NCBI GenBank assembly: GCA_963764565.1
Contig: CAVXTD010000002.1
Location: forward strand, 186,001-250,000
Length of the DNA: 64,000 nucleotides
Direction of reading: 5' to 3'
Source of the DNA: DATBLE01 sp963764565
Lineage (GTDB): Bacteria; Actinomycetota; Thermoleophilia; Gaiellales; Gaiellaceae
The translations under genes were made by a program, and so were the position numbers. The notes beneath the pieces were generated by a model. It made no database searches, was not told the DNA's origin, and saw nothing but the letters and a program-made list of their open reading frames with translations. This document shows positions 35,317 through 43,602 of this stretch, piece after piece; position 1 is the first letter of the stretch, and each line of letters begins with the position of its first letter.

Positions 35317-35319
35317 CCT
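35314..35319 (+). promoter_or_regulatory. -10 box of the SAM hydrolase gene
   Basis: TAGCCT begins 12 bases before GTG 35326 and overlaps the hemD stop codon, suggesting a leaderless transcript separate from the hem operon. Confidence 0.45.
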
Positions 35320-35325
35320 GCGGCC

Positions 35326-36126
35326 GTGTTCATCACCTTCCTCTCCGACTTCGGGCTTCAGGACGACTTCGTCGGCACCTGCCACGGGGTGATGAAGCGG
35401 ATCGCCCCGGAGGTGCAGATCGTCGACATCACGCACGGGATCGAGCCGCAGGCGGTGTTGCAGGGGGCGCTCGTGCTCGCGAACACGGTGCCGTACATGC
35501 CGGAGGGCGTGCACCTCGCGGTCGTCGATCCGGGCGTCGGCAGCGACCGCCGCTCGCTCGCCCTGCGCGACACGACCGGCCGTCTGTACGTCGGTCCGGA
35601 CAACGGTCTGCTCGTGCCGGCGGCGGAGAAGCTCGGCGGGATCGCCGGCGCCTGGGAGCTGGCGAACACGACGTACATGCTCGAGCCTGTCTCCAGGACG
35701 TTCCACGGTCGTGACGTCTTCTCGCCCGCGGCGGCGCACCTCGCGAGCGGCGTGGCGCCGGACGAGCTCGGGCCGCCGCTCGATCCGAGCGCGCTGGTGC
35801 GGATCAAGCTGCCGGAGCCCGACGTCGGCGAGGCCCGGATCCGGGCGACCGTCCTCTACGTCGATCGCTACGGCAACGTGCAGCTGAACCTGGCGCGGGG
35901 CGACCTGGAGCGAGCAGGCATCGCTCCCGGCCAGCGCGTCGACCTCGACCTCGGGTTCGAGCGCTACTACGCAACCGCGGCGCGCACGTTCGCCGATGCC
36001 CGTGCCGGCGACATCATCCTGTACGAGGACGCGTACGAGAACATCGCCGTCGCGATCAGGGACGGGAACGCAGCGGAGATGTTCTCGATCCGCCCCGGCC
36101 AGGGGTTGACGATTCGGCTCGCTTGA
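35326..36126 (+). CDS. S-adenosylmethionine hydrolase, adenosine-forming (DUF62)
   Basis: The 266-residue protein has the DUF62 motifs FLSDFGLQDDFVGTCHGVM, VVDPGVGSDRR, GPDNGLL and RTFHGRDVFSPAAAHLA, with the Asp and His of the catalytic set. The C-terminal domain has VLYVDRYGNVQLNL. The family hydrolyses SAM to adenosine and methionine and is related to fluorinases, but lacks the fluorinase-specific loop as far as I can see. It may adjust SAM pools next to the tetrapyrrole genes, which is inference. Confidence 0.88.
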   Translation: MFITFLSDFGLQDDFVGTCHGVMKRIAPEVQIVDITHGIEPQAVLQGALVLANTVPYMPEGVHLAVVDPGVGSDRRSLALRDTTGRLYVGPDNGLLVPAAEKLGGIAGAWELANTTYMLEPVSRTFHGRDVFSPAAAHLASGVAPDELGPPLDPSALVRIKLPEPDVGEARIRATVLYVDRYGNVQLNLARGDLERAGIAPGQRVDLDLGFERYYATAARTFADARAGDIILYEDAYENIAVAIRDGNAAEMFSIRPGQGLTIRLA

Positions 36127-36165
36127 CGCTCGCGGCGGGCGGCCGATGTTCGGCGAACGCTTGGC

Positions 36166-36171
36166 TAGACT
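36166..36171 (+). promoter_or_regulatory. -10 box of tRNA-Phe
   Basis: TAGACT lies 16 bases upstream of the tRNA, spacing similar to the tRNA-Ser promoter. No clear -35. Confidence 0.4.
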
Positions 36172-36181
36172 TCCCCGGCTC

Positions 36182-36254
36182 GGCGAGGTAGCTCAGTCGG
36201 TAGAGCACACGGCTGAAAACCGTGGTGTCGCCGGTTCGATTCCGGCCCTCGCCA
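36182..36254 (+). tRNA. tRNA-Phe(GAA)
   Basis: The 73-base gene has a GGCGAGG/CCTCGCC acceptor stem, discriminator A, a D arm with GCTCAGTCGGTAGAGC, an anticodon loop CTGAAAA with GAA at 36215-36217, and T arm GCCGG-TTCGATT-CCGGC. CCA is not encoded. The hairpin CCGCGGCT-CAGCCGCGG about 10 bases downstream may end transcription, followed by repeat element copy 3. Confidence 0.97.
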
Positions 36255-36280
36255 CACCGCTCGCCGCGGCTCAGCCGCGG

Positions 36281-36362
36281 GCTCGCTCTCACGGGGGAAA
36301 CGGCCGGTTTCCCCCGTGTGCCCCCTTCCCCAAGAGTCCTCGTACTCACGGCGAGCCGCTGG
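36281..36362. repeat. Interspersed twin-hairpin element, copy 3 (partly decayed)
   Basis: GCTCGCTCTC is followed by hairpin 1 (36291-36317), ACGGGGGAAAC-GGCC-GGTTTCCCCCGT. The compensating change of the flanking GTG/CAC pair to AC/GT keeps the stem paired. CCCCCTTCCCCAAGAGTCC and GTACTCACGG match copies 1 and 2, but hairpin 2 has decayed. It ends about 50 bases before the arginase start. Confidence 0.7.
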
Positions 36363-36403
36363 GTGCCGCGCCCGCCAGGTCGGTCGCGGCGTCGGTGTCT
36401 CAG

Positions 36404-36409
36404 TAGATT
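36404..36409 (+). promoter_or_regulatory. -10 box of the arginase gene
   Basis: TAGATT begins 12 bases before GTG 36416, a leaderless arrangement. It lies just downstream of repeat element copy 3. Confidence 0.5.
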
Positions 36410-36415
36410 CCGTCC

Positions 36416-37327
36416 GTGTCCGCCGAAGAGACTCTTCGTCCGGTTGCCGTCATCGGTGCTGCGCTCGACCTCGGGGCCGGGCGGCGTGGGGTCGACATGG
36501 GGCCCTCGGCGATCCGCTACGCGGGCCTGCACGCGCAGATCGAGGCGCTCGGGCGGCACTGCGTCGACTACGGGAACGTCCAGACCGCCGTCGCCGAGGC
36601 GGCGCAGGTCGGCGACGAGCGGGTCCGCTACCTGGACGAGATCATCATGGCCTGCGAGCGGGTCGCCGACCTCGTCGCAGTCGCGCAGGAGCGGGGGCAG
36701 ATGCCGCTCGTCCTCGGCGGCGACCACTCGGTCGCGCTCGGGACGCTCGGCGGGCTCGCCCGGGCCGACGGGCCGGGCGGCGTGGTGTGGATCGACGCCC
36801 ACGGCGACCTGAACCGGCCCGAGACGAGCCCGAGCGGCAACGTCCACGGCATGGGGCTGGCCGCGGCGATGGGCCTGGCAGGCGACCTGTTCGCGAGCGA
36901 GCACTGGGAGCTGCCGAGCGTGGATCCGAGCCGCGTCGCGCTCGTCGGCATCCGCTCGCTCGATGAGGCCGAGCGGGATCTGCTCCACGAGCTGAACGCG
37001 ACCGTCTTCACGATGAGCGACGTCGACCGCCTCGGGATGGAGCACGCGATCAGGACGTCGCTCGAGCACGTCGCGGGGCCCGGCTTCGTGCACGTCAGCC
37101 TGGACATGGACGCGCTCGACCCCGACGTCGCGCCCGGCGTCGGCACCCCCGTCCGAGGCGGCCTCTCGTACCGCGAGGCGCACCTGGCGATGGAGATCGT
37201 CGCCGAGTCGGGCCTGCTCGGCTCGCTCGAGGTGGTCGAGGTCAACCCGATCCTCGACGTGGAGAATCAGACCGCGAAGCTCGCCGTCGAGCTGGTCGCG
37301 AGCGCGCTCGGCGCGCGAATCCTCTGA
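36416..37327 (+). CDS. Arginase-family ureohydrolase
   Basis: The 303-residue protein carries the binuclear manganese site: LVLGGDHSVALG, WIDAHGDLNRPETSPSGN and HVSLDMDALDPDVAPGVGTP. GNVHGMGLAAAMG after the second motif and the GLSYREA segment favour arginase over agmatinase, so the likely reaction is arginine to ornithine and urea. No urease or ornithine genes are nearby. Confidence 0.88.
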   Translation: MSAEETLRPVAVIGAALDLGAGRRGVDMGPSAIRYAGLHAQIEALGRHCVDYGNVQTAVAEAAQVGDERVRYLDEIIMACERVADLVAVAQERGQMPLVLGGDHSVALGTLGGLARADGPGGVVWIDAHGDLNRPETSPSGNVHGMGLAAAMGLAGDLFASEHWELPSVDPSRVALVGIRSLDEAERDLLHELNATVFTMSDVDRLGMEHAIRTSLEHVAGPGFVHVSLDMDALDPDVAPGVGTPVRGGLSYREAHLAMEIVAESGLLGSLEVVEVNPILDVENQTAKLAVELVASALGARIL

Positions 37328-37332
37328 CAGAC

Positions 37333-37549
37333 TCAGCGCGGAGCGAGCAGGGGGAGACCAGTGACAGCGGCCGCATCTCCAAGACGGGCGTCGTAGGTAA
37401 GGAAGCCGCCCAGGTCGGCGCCGAGTGAGATCGCGGAGCCGAGGTGAATCGCATCGAGCGAGCCGCTCACCGAGCACACGCTCGAGCGCGTGTGTCTCGG
37501 GCTCTTCGACGACCAGTTTGACCAACGCCGACGAATCGACGTAGCACAA
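37333..37549 (-). pseudogene. Remnant of a VapC-type PIN toxin
   Basis: The minus strand reads the PIN-domain start CYVDSSALVKLVVEEPETHA and, in another frame, the PIN C-terminus LDAIHLGSAISLGADLGGF then LTYDARLGDAAAV, ending LLAPR. The middle of about 60 residues, with the central acidic residues of the active site, is missing, and the two parts are out of frame. No VapB antitoxin precedes it. It is a decayed toxin gene. Confidence 0.75.
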
Positions 37550-37579
37550 GCTGGATTCGATGTGCGCGTCGAACCGAAG

Positions 37580-38342
37580 TCAGGCGAGAAATGCAGTCAG
37601 GGCGTCGCTCGTCTGGTCGAGCGCGTCCCAGTAGACCGTGTGACCGCCGGGGACGGTGACGAGCCGGAGCCGCTCGCCGAGCGCCTCACGGTAAACGTCC
37701 GCGTGCTCGTCGAGGGTCAGCCAGGAGTCGGCGCCGACGACGATCAGCGTGTCCACCTGCGCGGGCGGCGGGGGCGGCGTCGCCATGATGCTCCACGCGG
37801 CGATCACGGCGCTCTTGCAGTAGCGGTAGCGGAGCAGGCCGTCGCGGCCCTCCTCGAGATGGCCGGCGTCCGACTCGATCACGAGCTTCTTCGGGGCGAG
37901 CAGGACGCGGCCGGCGTCGTACCGGGCCTGAACGGCGGCCTCGACCGACGGGTACGCGGCGTCGGCCCGCTCGTTCTCGGCCAGGTCGAAGGCGACGTGC
38001 GGCAGTGACCTGAAGCGCAGGGTCGAGCAGGACGAGGCGCTCGACGCGATCCGGATCCCGCGCCGCCAGCTCGGCGACCAGGCGTCCGCCGAAGCTGTGG
38101 CCGACCCACACCGCAGGGCCCGGCGGGACGCTTGCAAGCACGTCTCCGAGGTGCGCTTCGAGATCCCAGGGCGGCTCCCAGTCGGAGCGGCCATGCCCGC
38201 GCAGGTCGGGCGCGAGCACGTGGTAGCGATCGGCGAGCCGAGCGGCGAGATGCTCGAAGCGCCCGCCGTACGAGGTCACGCCGTGCAGGCAGACGAGCGG
38301 CGGAGCGCCGCGGTCGCCCCACTCGTACACGTGCAGCGTCAC
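37580..38342 (-). CDS. Alpha/beta hydrolase, frameshifted
   Basis: The protein has the oxyanion-side VCLHGVTSYGGRFEHLA, APDLRGHGRSDWEPPWDL, nucleophile elbow VGHSFGGRLVAEL, a probable acid in IVVGADSWLTLDEHADV and the catalytic His in VPGGHTVYWD. It is about 253 residues once the one-base shift near 38009 is removed. GTG 38342 overlaps the rarA stop as GTGA. The substrate cannot be told; a lipase, esterase or lyase-type hydrolase is possible. Confidence 0.82.
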
Positions 38343-39589
38343 TCCGACTCCTCGCCGTTCCCCGACGGGCGGTAGTACGTGCGCCCTTTGAGCTCGTCGG
38401 GAAGGTAGTCGACCTCGAAGCCGGCTGGGTCATCGTGCGGATAGACGTAGCCGGCTCCCCGCCCCAGCTTCTTCGCGCCGGCATAGTGCGCGTCGCGTAG
38501 CGAGTCGGGCGGCCGAACCGTGCCGTGTTCGCGTACGTCGGCCGTCGCCTCGCCGAGCGCCACCGTGCTCGCGTTCGACTTCGGCGCCCGCGCGAGATAG
38601 ATCGCCGCCTGCGCGAGGTTGAGGCGCGCCTCGGGGAGGCCGACGTGCTCGACCGCCTGAGCGGCGGCGACGGCGATGAGCAGCGCGCGCGGGTCGGCAT
38701 TGCCGATGTCCTCGGAGGCGAGGATCACCATCCGCCGCGCCACGAACCGGGCGTCCTCGCCGCCCTCGAGCATCGCCGCCAGGTAGAAGACGGCGGCGTC
38801 AGGGTCGGAGCCGCGCATCGACTTGATGAACGCCGAGGCGAAGTCGTAGTGCGCGTCGCCGCCCTTGTCGTAGAGGAGCGGCCGCTTACGCGCGGCGTCC
38901 TCGACGTGGCCTTCGGTCACCGCCCCACCCGTGGCGGTACGCACCGCGACCTCGAGGATGGTCAGCGCGTTCCGCGCGTCACCGCCCGCACGTCGGGCAA
39001 CCAGGTTGCGTAGCTCGGCCGGCAGCTCGACTCCCAGCGCCGCCTCGCCCCGCGCGATCACCCGCTCGAGGTCCGAGATCTCGAGCGGCTCGAGCTCGAA
39101 GAGCTGCATCCGGCTGAGCAGGGCCGAGTTGACCTCGAAATACGGATTCTCGGTCGTCGCTCCGATCAGCGTGACGAGACCCTCCTCGACCGCCGGCAGG
39201 AGCGCGTCCTGCTGCGCTTTGTTGAAGCGGTGGATCTCGTCGAGGAAGAGGATCGTGCGCTGCCCTTGCGCACCGAGCCGCTCGCGGGCGCGCGCGAGCA
39301 CGGCGCGCACGTCGGAGACCGACGCCGAGACGGCGGAGAGCTCGTCGAACGCGGCGCCCGTGGTCGTGGCGACAATGCGCGCGAGTGTCGTCTTCCCGCT
39401 TCCGGGCGGGCCGAAGAAGATCGCCGAGCCGACGCGGTCCTCCGCGATCGCGAGCCGCAGCGCCGATGCCTCGCCGAGCACGTGCCGCTGCCCGACGAAG
39501 TCCTCGAGCGTAACGGGGCGAAGTCGCGTCGCCAGCGGCGCGCTCTCCGGCATCCGCCGTGCGGCCGCGTCGGCGAAAAGGTCGCTCAC
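38339..39589 (-). CDS. rarA: Replication-associated recombination protein A (AAA+)
   Basis: The 416-residue protein has TLEDFVGQRHVLGE, Walker A FFGPPGSGKTTLARI, Walker B LFLDEIHRFNKAQQD, sensor region IGATTENPYFEVNSALLSR and the C-terminal RarA domain (YDFASAFIKSMRGSDPDAAV, ASEDIGNADPRAL). RarA/MgsA acts at stalled replication forks. The start is GTG 39589, giving the family's usual SDLFADAAARR N-terminus. A CATACT box begins 13 bases upstream, overlapping the kynA -10 on the other strand. Confidence 0.94.
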   Translation of the reverse strand: MSDLFADAAARRMPESAPLATRLRPVTLEDFVGQRHVLGEASALRLAIAEDRVGSAIFFGPPGSGKTTLARIVATTTGAAFDELSAVSASVSDVRAVLARARERLGAQGQRTILFLDEIHRFNKAQQDALLPAVEEGLVTLIGATTENPYFEVNSALLSRMQLFELEPLEISDLERVIARGEAALGVELPAELRNLVARRAGGDARNALTILEVAVRTATGGAVTEGHVEDAARKRPLLYDKGGDAHYDFASAFIKSMRGSDPDAAVFYLAAMLEGGEDARFVARRMVILASEDIGNADPRALLIAVAAAQAVEHVGLPEARLNLAQAAIYLARAPKSNASTVALGEATADVREHGTVRPPDSLRDAHYAGAKKLGRGAGYVYPHDDPAGFEVDYLPDELKGRTYYRPSGNGEESE

Positions 39590-39596
39590 GACGAGA

Positions 39597-39604
39597 AGTA
39601 TGCT
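39597..39604. promoter_or_regulatory. Overlapping divergent -10 boxes of rarA and kynA
   Basis: On the plus strand TATGCT (39599-39604) begins 12 bases before the kynA ATG. On the minus strand CATACT (39602-39597) begins 13 bases before the rarA GTG. The two starts are 21 bases apart. Both messages would be leaderless, and the polymerases would compete. Confidence 0.45.
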
Positions 39605-39610
39605 GCGCGC

Positions 39611-40339
39611 ATGTCCAGGCACGAGCAGACCGGGCTGGCCGACGAGTTCGCCCCGATCCTTCCCGGTGCCGGCGCCAGCGACTACGAGCGCTACCTGCGA
39701 ACCGACGAGCTGCTCGCACTCCAGAAGACGCCGGAGGAGCGCGCGCACCACGACGAGCTGCTCTTCCAGTGCGTGCACCAGTCGTCCGAGCTGTGGCTGA
39801 AGCTCGCCGGCGAAGAGACGGAGCTGGCGACCGGGCACCTCGAGCGCGGCGAGATCGCCGCCGCCCTCCGGCTGCTGCACCGCTCGATCCTCTGCTTCCG
39901 GCTCGTCACGCAGCAGCTCGACATGCTCGAGCTGATGTCGCCGTGGGAGTACACCGCCGACGTGCGGCCGGTCCTCGGTCACGGCAGCGGCTTCGACTCG
40001 CCCGGCTGGAGCCGCGTCCGCCAAGCGGCCCCGGGGCTCGGGCAGGCCTTCCACGAGCTCCGCCGCAAGCAGGGCCTGTCTCTGCTCGAGGTCTACACGC
40101 AGGGCCGTGAGCACGAGGACCTGTACCAGCTTGCGGAGGCCCTCACCGACCTCGACGAGTGGGCGACGACCTGGCGCGTCCGGCACTTCATGGTCGTCGA
40201 GCGGATCATCGGCGCCGAGGTCGTCGGCACACAGGGCACGCCCGTCGAGTTGCTCGGCAATCTGATCCAGCGCAAGCTCTACCCCGAGCTCTGGAAGATC
40301 CGCACCGAGTTGACGAACCGGGCGATCGCCGAGGCGTAG
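39611..40339 (+). CDS. kynA: Tryptophan 2,3-dioxygenase family protein
   Basis: The 242-residue heme enzyme opens the tryptophan ring to N-formylkynurenine. Visible motifs are the substrate-side FQCVHQSSELWLKLAGEE, LDMLELMSPWEYTADVRPVL and the proximal region TTWRVRHFMVVERIIG with the heme-ligand His. The usual GTGG loop is replaced by GTQGTP. It is shorter than the classic enzyme of about 280 residues. No kynurenine formamidase is next to it; the M20 peptidase gene starts directly after its stop. Confidence 0.85.
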   Translation: MSRHEQTGLADEFAPILPGAGASDYERYLRTDELLALQKTPEERAHHDELLFQCVHQSSELWLKLAGEETELATGHLERGEIAAALRLLHRSILCFRLVTQQLDMLELMSPWEYTADVRPVLGHGSGFDSPGWSRVRQAAPGLGQAFHELRRKQGLSLLEVYTQGREHEDLYQLAEALTDLDEWATTWRVRHFMVVERIIGAEVVGTQGTPVELLGNLIQRKLYPELWKIRTELTNRAIAEA

Positions 40340-41645
40340 ATGCCGAACGCCTCGCTGCGCGACGAGGTCGTGCAGCTGCTCCAGCAGCTGATCCGCCTGA
40401 ACACGGTCAACCCGCCCGGGAACGAGACGCAGGCGGCCGAGCTGCTGCGCGACTACCTCGAACCGTGCGGGGTCCAATGCGAGCTGTACGCGCGCGTCGC
40501 GGAGCGGGCGAACCTGGTCGCGAGGATTCCCGGGCGCGGGGACGGACCCCGCCTGTTGCTGCTCTCCCACACGGACACGGTGCTCGCCGACCCGGCGGAG
40601 TGGTCGGTCGACCCGTGGTCGGGCGAGCTCCGAGACGGGCACGTCTGGGGTCGCGGCGCGCTGGACATGAAGGACCAGGTAGCGGCCAACGCGGTCGCGG
40701 TCGCGTCGCTCGCCCGCGAGGGCTTTCGCCCGGCCGGCGACCTGATCTTCGCCGCCACCGCCGACGAGGAGCTCGGGGAGGGGACGGACTACGGGCTGTC
40801 GTGGCTCTGCCGCGAGCATCCGGAGGCCGTGCGCTGCGACTACGCGGTCAACGAGGGGGCGGGCGACCGCGTCGAGATCGGCGGCCGTGTGCTCTACCTC
40901 TGCTCGTCGGCCGAGAAGCGCAGCTCGCCGTTCGTCCTGCACGTCCGCGGTCGCAGCGGCCACGGGTCGATGCCGGGCATCGCCGACAACGCGCTGGTGA
41001 AGGCGGCGCGCCTGATCGAGCGGCTCGGCGAGTTCGCCGCCCGAGCCGAGGCTGACGCCCGAGACGGAACAGTTCCTCGCTGCGATCGCCGACCGCGTGC
41101 CGCCCGCGGCCGACGCGCTCGCTGCCGCGCGCGGGGTCGATCCGGTCGCCGCCGAGATGATCGAGCCGCTGCTCGGGCTGACGGTGGCGCCGACGATGAT
41201 CGAGGCGTCCCAGAAGCGGAACGTGATCCCCGGCCGCTGCGAGGTGACCGTCGACTGCCGGCTCCTGCCCGGCCAGGACGAGGAAGAGGCCGAGCGGGTC
41301 ATTCGCGCGTGGCTAGGCGACGGTGACTACGAGATCGAGTGGCGCGGTGGGCAGGGCGGGACTCGTTCCGAGCTCGGCACTCCGCTGTGGTCGGCGATCG
41401 AGGAGTTCGTCACCGCGCTCGAGCCCCACGCACGGCTGGCGCCGATCTGCGTGGCCGGCTTCACCGACTCCCACTGGTTGCGGGAGACCTTCGGCACCGT
41501 CGCGTACGGCTTCTTCCCGCTGAAGACGATGAGCGCAGACCTCGCCGCCCGGCTGATCCATTCAGCGGACGAGCGGATCCCGGTCGACGACCTCGAGCTC
41601 GGCGTCGAGTTCCTGCGCTCGGTCGCGCAGGCGGTCGGCCGCTAG
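40340..41645 (+). CDS. M20-family metallopeptidase/deacylase, frameshifted
   Basis: Metal-site motifs are LLSHTDTVLADP, GRGALDMKDQVAANA, TADEELGEGTDY, VNEGAGD, and FTDSHWLRETFGTVAYGFFP near the C-terminus. The dimerisation domain has VRGRSGHGSMPG. The family includes acetylornithine deacetylase, succinyl-DAP desuccinylase and dipeptidases; the sequence does not settle which. An extra base near 41055 shifts the frame; read through it has about 434 residues. It is placed directly after kynA. Confidence 0.86.
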
Positions 41646-41647
41646 CC

Positions 41648-41653
41648 TAGGCT
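41648..41653 (+). promoter_or_regulatory. -10 box of the DUF1385 gene
   Basis: TAGGCT begins 13 bases before ATG 41661, a leaderless arrangement. Confidence 0.45.
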
Positions 41654-41660
41654 CTAACTG

Positions 41661-42464
41661 ATGGCCGACGAGAAGATCCGGCTCGGCGGGATGGCGCTCC
41701 AGAACGGAGTGCTCGTGCACGGGCCGACCGCCTGGGCCGTTGCGGTGCGTACGGACGGTGGCGAGCTGAAGGTCGCCTCCGGTCGCAAGCGGATGCGGGC
41801 CGCCGAGGTGACGAATCCCCTGCTGCGGGGGCCGGCGAGGGTGCTCGACGCATTGATGCTCATCCCGCGAATCCGTCGGGCCCGTCCCGAAGCTCGACTG
41901 CCCTTCGAGCGCCCGCTCGTGCTCGGCTCGATGGCCGCGAGCGCCATTGCGGTCCGGCTCCTGCGCGGCTCGCCGAAGCTCGGAGCTGCGACGAAGGAGT
42001 TGCTCGGCGGAGCGCTGTCGCTCCTTCCCGCGGCGCTCGCCCTACGCGGGTCGAGTCTCGCCGCCTACCACGGGGCCGAGCACATCTCGATCGGCACCTA
42101 CGAGCACGGCGCACCGGCCGGGAAAGAGCACGAGCGCTGCGGGTCGCACCTGATCGGCCCGCTGCTCCTGACCTCGGCGGTCGGCGGAGCTCTCGCCGCC
42201 CGCGCGCCCGAGCGCGTTCGCGGTCTCGCCCGGGTTGCGGCCGCCGTCGGCGGGCTTGCCGCTGCGACGGAGGTCTTCTCGTGGATGGTCCGGCATCCGG
42301 AGCACCCGGTTGCCCGTGCGCTCGCCCGCCCGGGTCACGAGCTTCAGCACCGCCTCGCAACCGCCGATCCCGACCCCGCCCAGCTCGAGGTCGCCGAGGC
42401 CGCGCTTCAGGCCTGCCTCGAGCTCGAGGAGCCCCATGGCACTCAACACCCGCACCCAGGGTAG
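41661..42464 (+). CDS. DUF1385 (YqhQ-like) membrane protein
   Basis: The 267-residue protein has the DUF1385 start IRLGGMALQNGVLVHGPTAW, the conserved AAYHGAEHISIGTYEHG, ERCGSHLIGPL, and the C-terminal ARPGHELQHRLATADPDPAQ then LEVAEAAL. About four hydrophobic segments are present. The biochemical role of the family is unknown. The nicotinate phosphoribosyltransferase gene begins inside its 3' end (29-base overlap). Confidence 0.85.
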   Translation: MADEKIRLGGMALQNGVLVHGPTAWAVAVRTDGGELKVASGRKRMRAAEVTNPLLRGPARVLDALMLIPRIRRARPEARLPFERPLVLGSMAASAIAVRLLRGSPKLGAATKELLGGALSLLPAALALRGSSLAAYHGAEHISIGTYEHGAPAGKEHERCGSHLIGPLLLTSAVGGALAARAPERVRGLARVAAAVGGLAAATEVFSWMVRHPEHPVARALARPGHELQHRLATADPDPAQLEVAEAALQACLELEEPHGTQHPHPG

Positions 42465-43524
42465 GCGACTCCCGCCGGAGATCTTCGACCTTCCCGTCGA
42501 GAAGATGCGGGAGGGCTACTACACCGACGCCTACTTCAACCACACTCGCTCGGCGCTCCTCGCCGACGGGCGCCGTCCGCGCGTCGTCATGCAGGTGTTC
42601 CAGAAGCGGCACGCCGTGCTCGGCGGCATGGACGAGGCGATCGCGATCCTCAAGCTCTGCGCCGACGACTGGGACGAGCTGACCGTCCACGCGCTCTACG
42701 ACGGAGATCGCCTCCAGCCCTGGGAGACGGTGATGACGATCGAGGGCGACTACACGCTCTTCGCGCACCTGGAGACGCTGTACCTGGGAGTGCTCGCACG
42801 GCGCACGCTGATTTCCACGAACGTGACGCATGTGCTCGAGGCGGCCGGCGGGAAGCCGATCATCTTCATGCCGGCAAGGCACGATCACCACCGCGTGCAG
42901 ACGGGCGACGGCTACGCCGCGTACGTCGCGGGCGCTCTGGTCGGCTCGGAGATCGGGGTTACCACCGATGCTCAGTCCTCCTGGTGGGGCGGACGCGGGA
43001 TCGGAACCGTGCCGCACTCGCTGATCGCCTCCTACGGCGGGAACACGGTGCTGGCGTCGACGAAGTTTGCGGAATGGGCGCCGCCGGACTTCAACATCGT
43101 CGTGCTGGTCGACTTCGAGAACGACTCCGTGCGCACGGCGCTCGAAGTCGCCCGGGCGCTCAAGGATCGGCTCTGGGGCGTGCGGCTCGACACCTCCGGA
43201 CAGCTCGTCGACCGCTCGCTCTGGAACGAGATGGGCGACTTCGACCCGCGGGGCGTCAACGAACGGCTCGTCCGCAACGTGCGGGAGGCGCTCGACCGCG
43301 ACGGGTTCGAGCGCGTCAAGATCGTCGTCTCGGGCGGCTTCACCGCCGACCGCATCCGCGCCTTCGAGCAGGCGGGTGTGCCCGTGGACGCGTACGGGGT
43401 CGGCTCGTCTCTGATCCGCGGCGACAACGACTTCACGGGCGACATCGTCATGACCGACGGCCGCGAGGCCGCGAAGGTCGGACGCCGCTACCGCCCGAAC
43501 GACCGCCTCGAGCTCGTCTCGTAG
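42436..43524 (+). CDS. Nicotinate phosphoribosyltransferase-like enzyme
   Basis: The 362-residue protein has IFDLPVEKMREGYYTDAYF, IFMPARHDHHRVQTGDGYAA, GVTTDAQSSWWGGRGIGTVP, HSLIASYGGNT, VLVDFENDSV and VSGGFTADRI with a GVGSSLI phosphate-binding loop. These fit the nicotinate/quinolinate phosphoribosyltransferase fold, which joins PRPP to the pyridine acid in NAD synthesis. A nicotinamidase-like gene lies 0.7 kb away beyond a mobile element, so NAD salvage is the likely role. The start is ATG 42436. Confidence 0.82.
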   Translation: MALNTRTQGRRLPPEIFDLPVEKMREGYYTDAYFNHTRSALLADGRRPRVVMQVFQKRHAVLGGMDEAIAILKLCADDWDELTVHALYDGDRLQPWETVMTIEGDYTLFAHLETLYLGVLARRTLISTNVTHVLEAAGGKPIIFMPARHDHHRVQTGDGYAAYVAGALVGSEIGVTTDAQSSWWGGRGIGTVPHSLIASYGGNTVLASTKFAEWAPPDFNIVVLVDFENDSVRTALEVARALKDRLWGVRLDTSGQLVDRSLWNEMGDFDPRGVNERLVRNVREALDRDGFERVKIVVSGGFTADRIRAFEQAGVPVDAYGVGSSLIRGDNDFTGDIVMTDGREAAKVGRRYRPNDRLELVS

Positions 43525-43566
43525 CCTCGCTCGCGCGTCCCCAGCGGACACGTCTCCTCGTCCCAC

Positions 43567-43587
43567 GTCCGGTGCCAGGCACCAGAC
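43567..43587. repeat. Left REP palindrome of the RAYT element
   Basis: GTCCGGTGCC-A-GGCACCAGAC is an imperfect palindrome sharing its core with the right REP at 44232-44270. ATTGTCCGAAAAGG follows. It lies just past the RAYT gene's 3' end. Confidence 0.7.
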
Positions 43588-43602
43588 ATTGTCCGAAAAG
43601 GG

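Noticed and set aside
39590..41302. Long minus-strand open frame upstream of rarA in the same frame
   Set aside because: It is antisense to kynA and the M20 peptidase and has shadow-frame composition. The RarA N-terminus fits GTG 39589.
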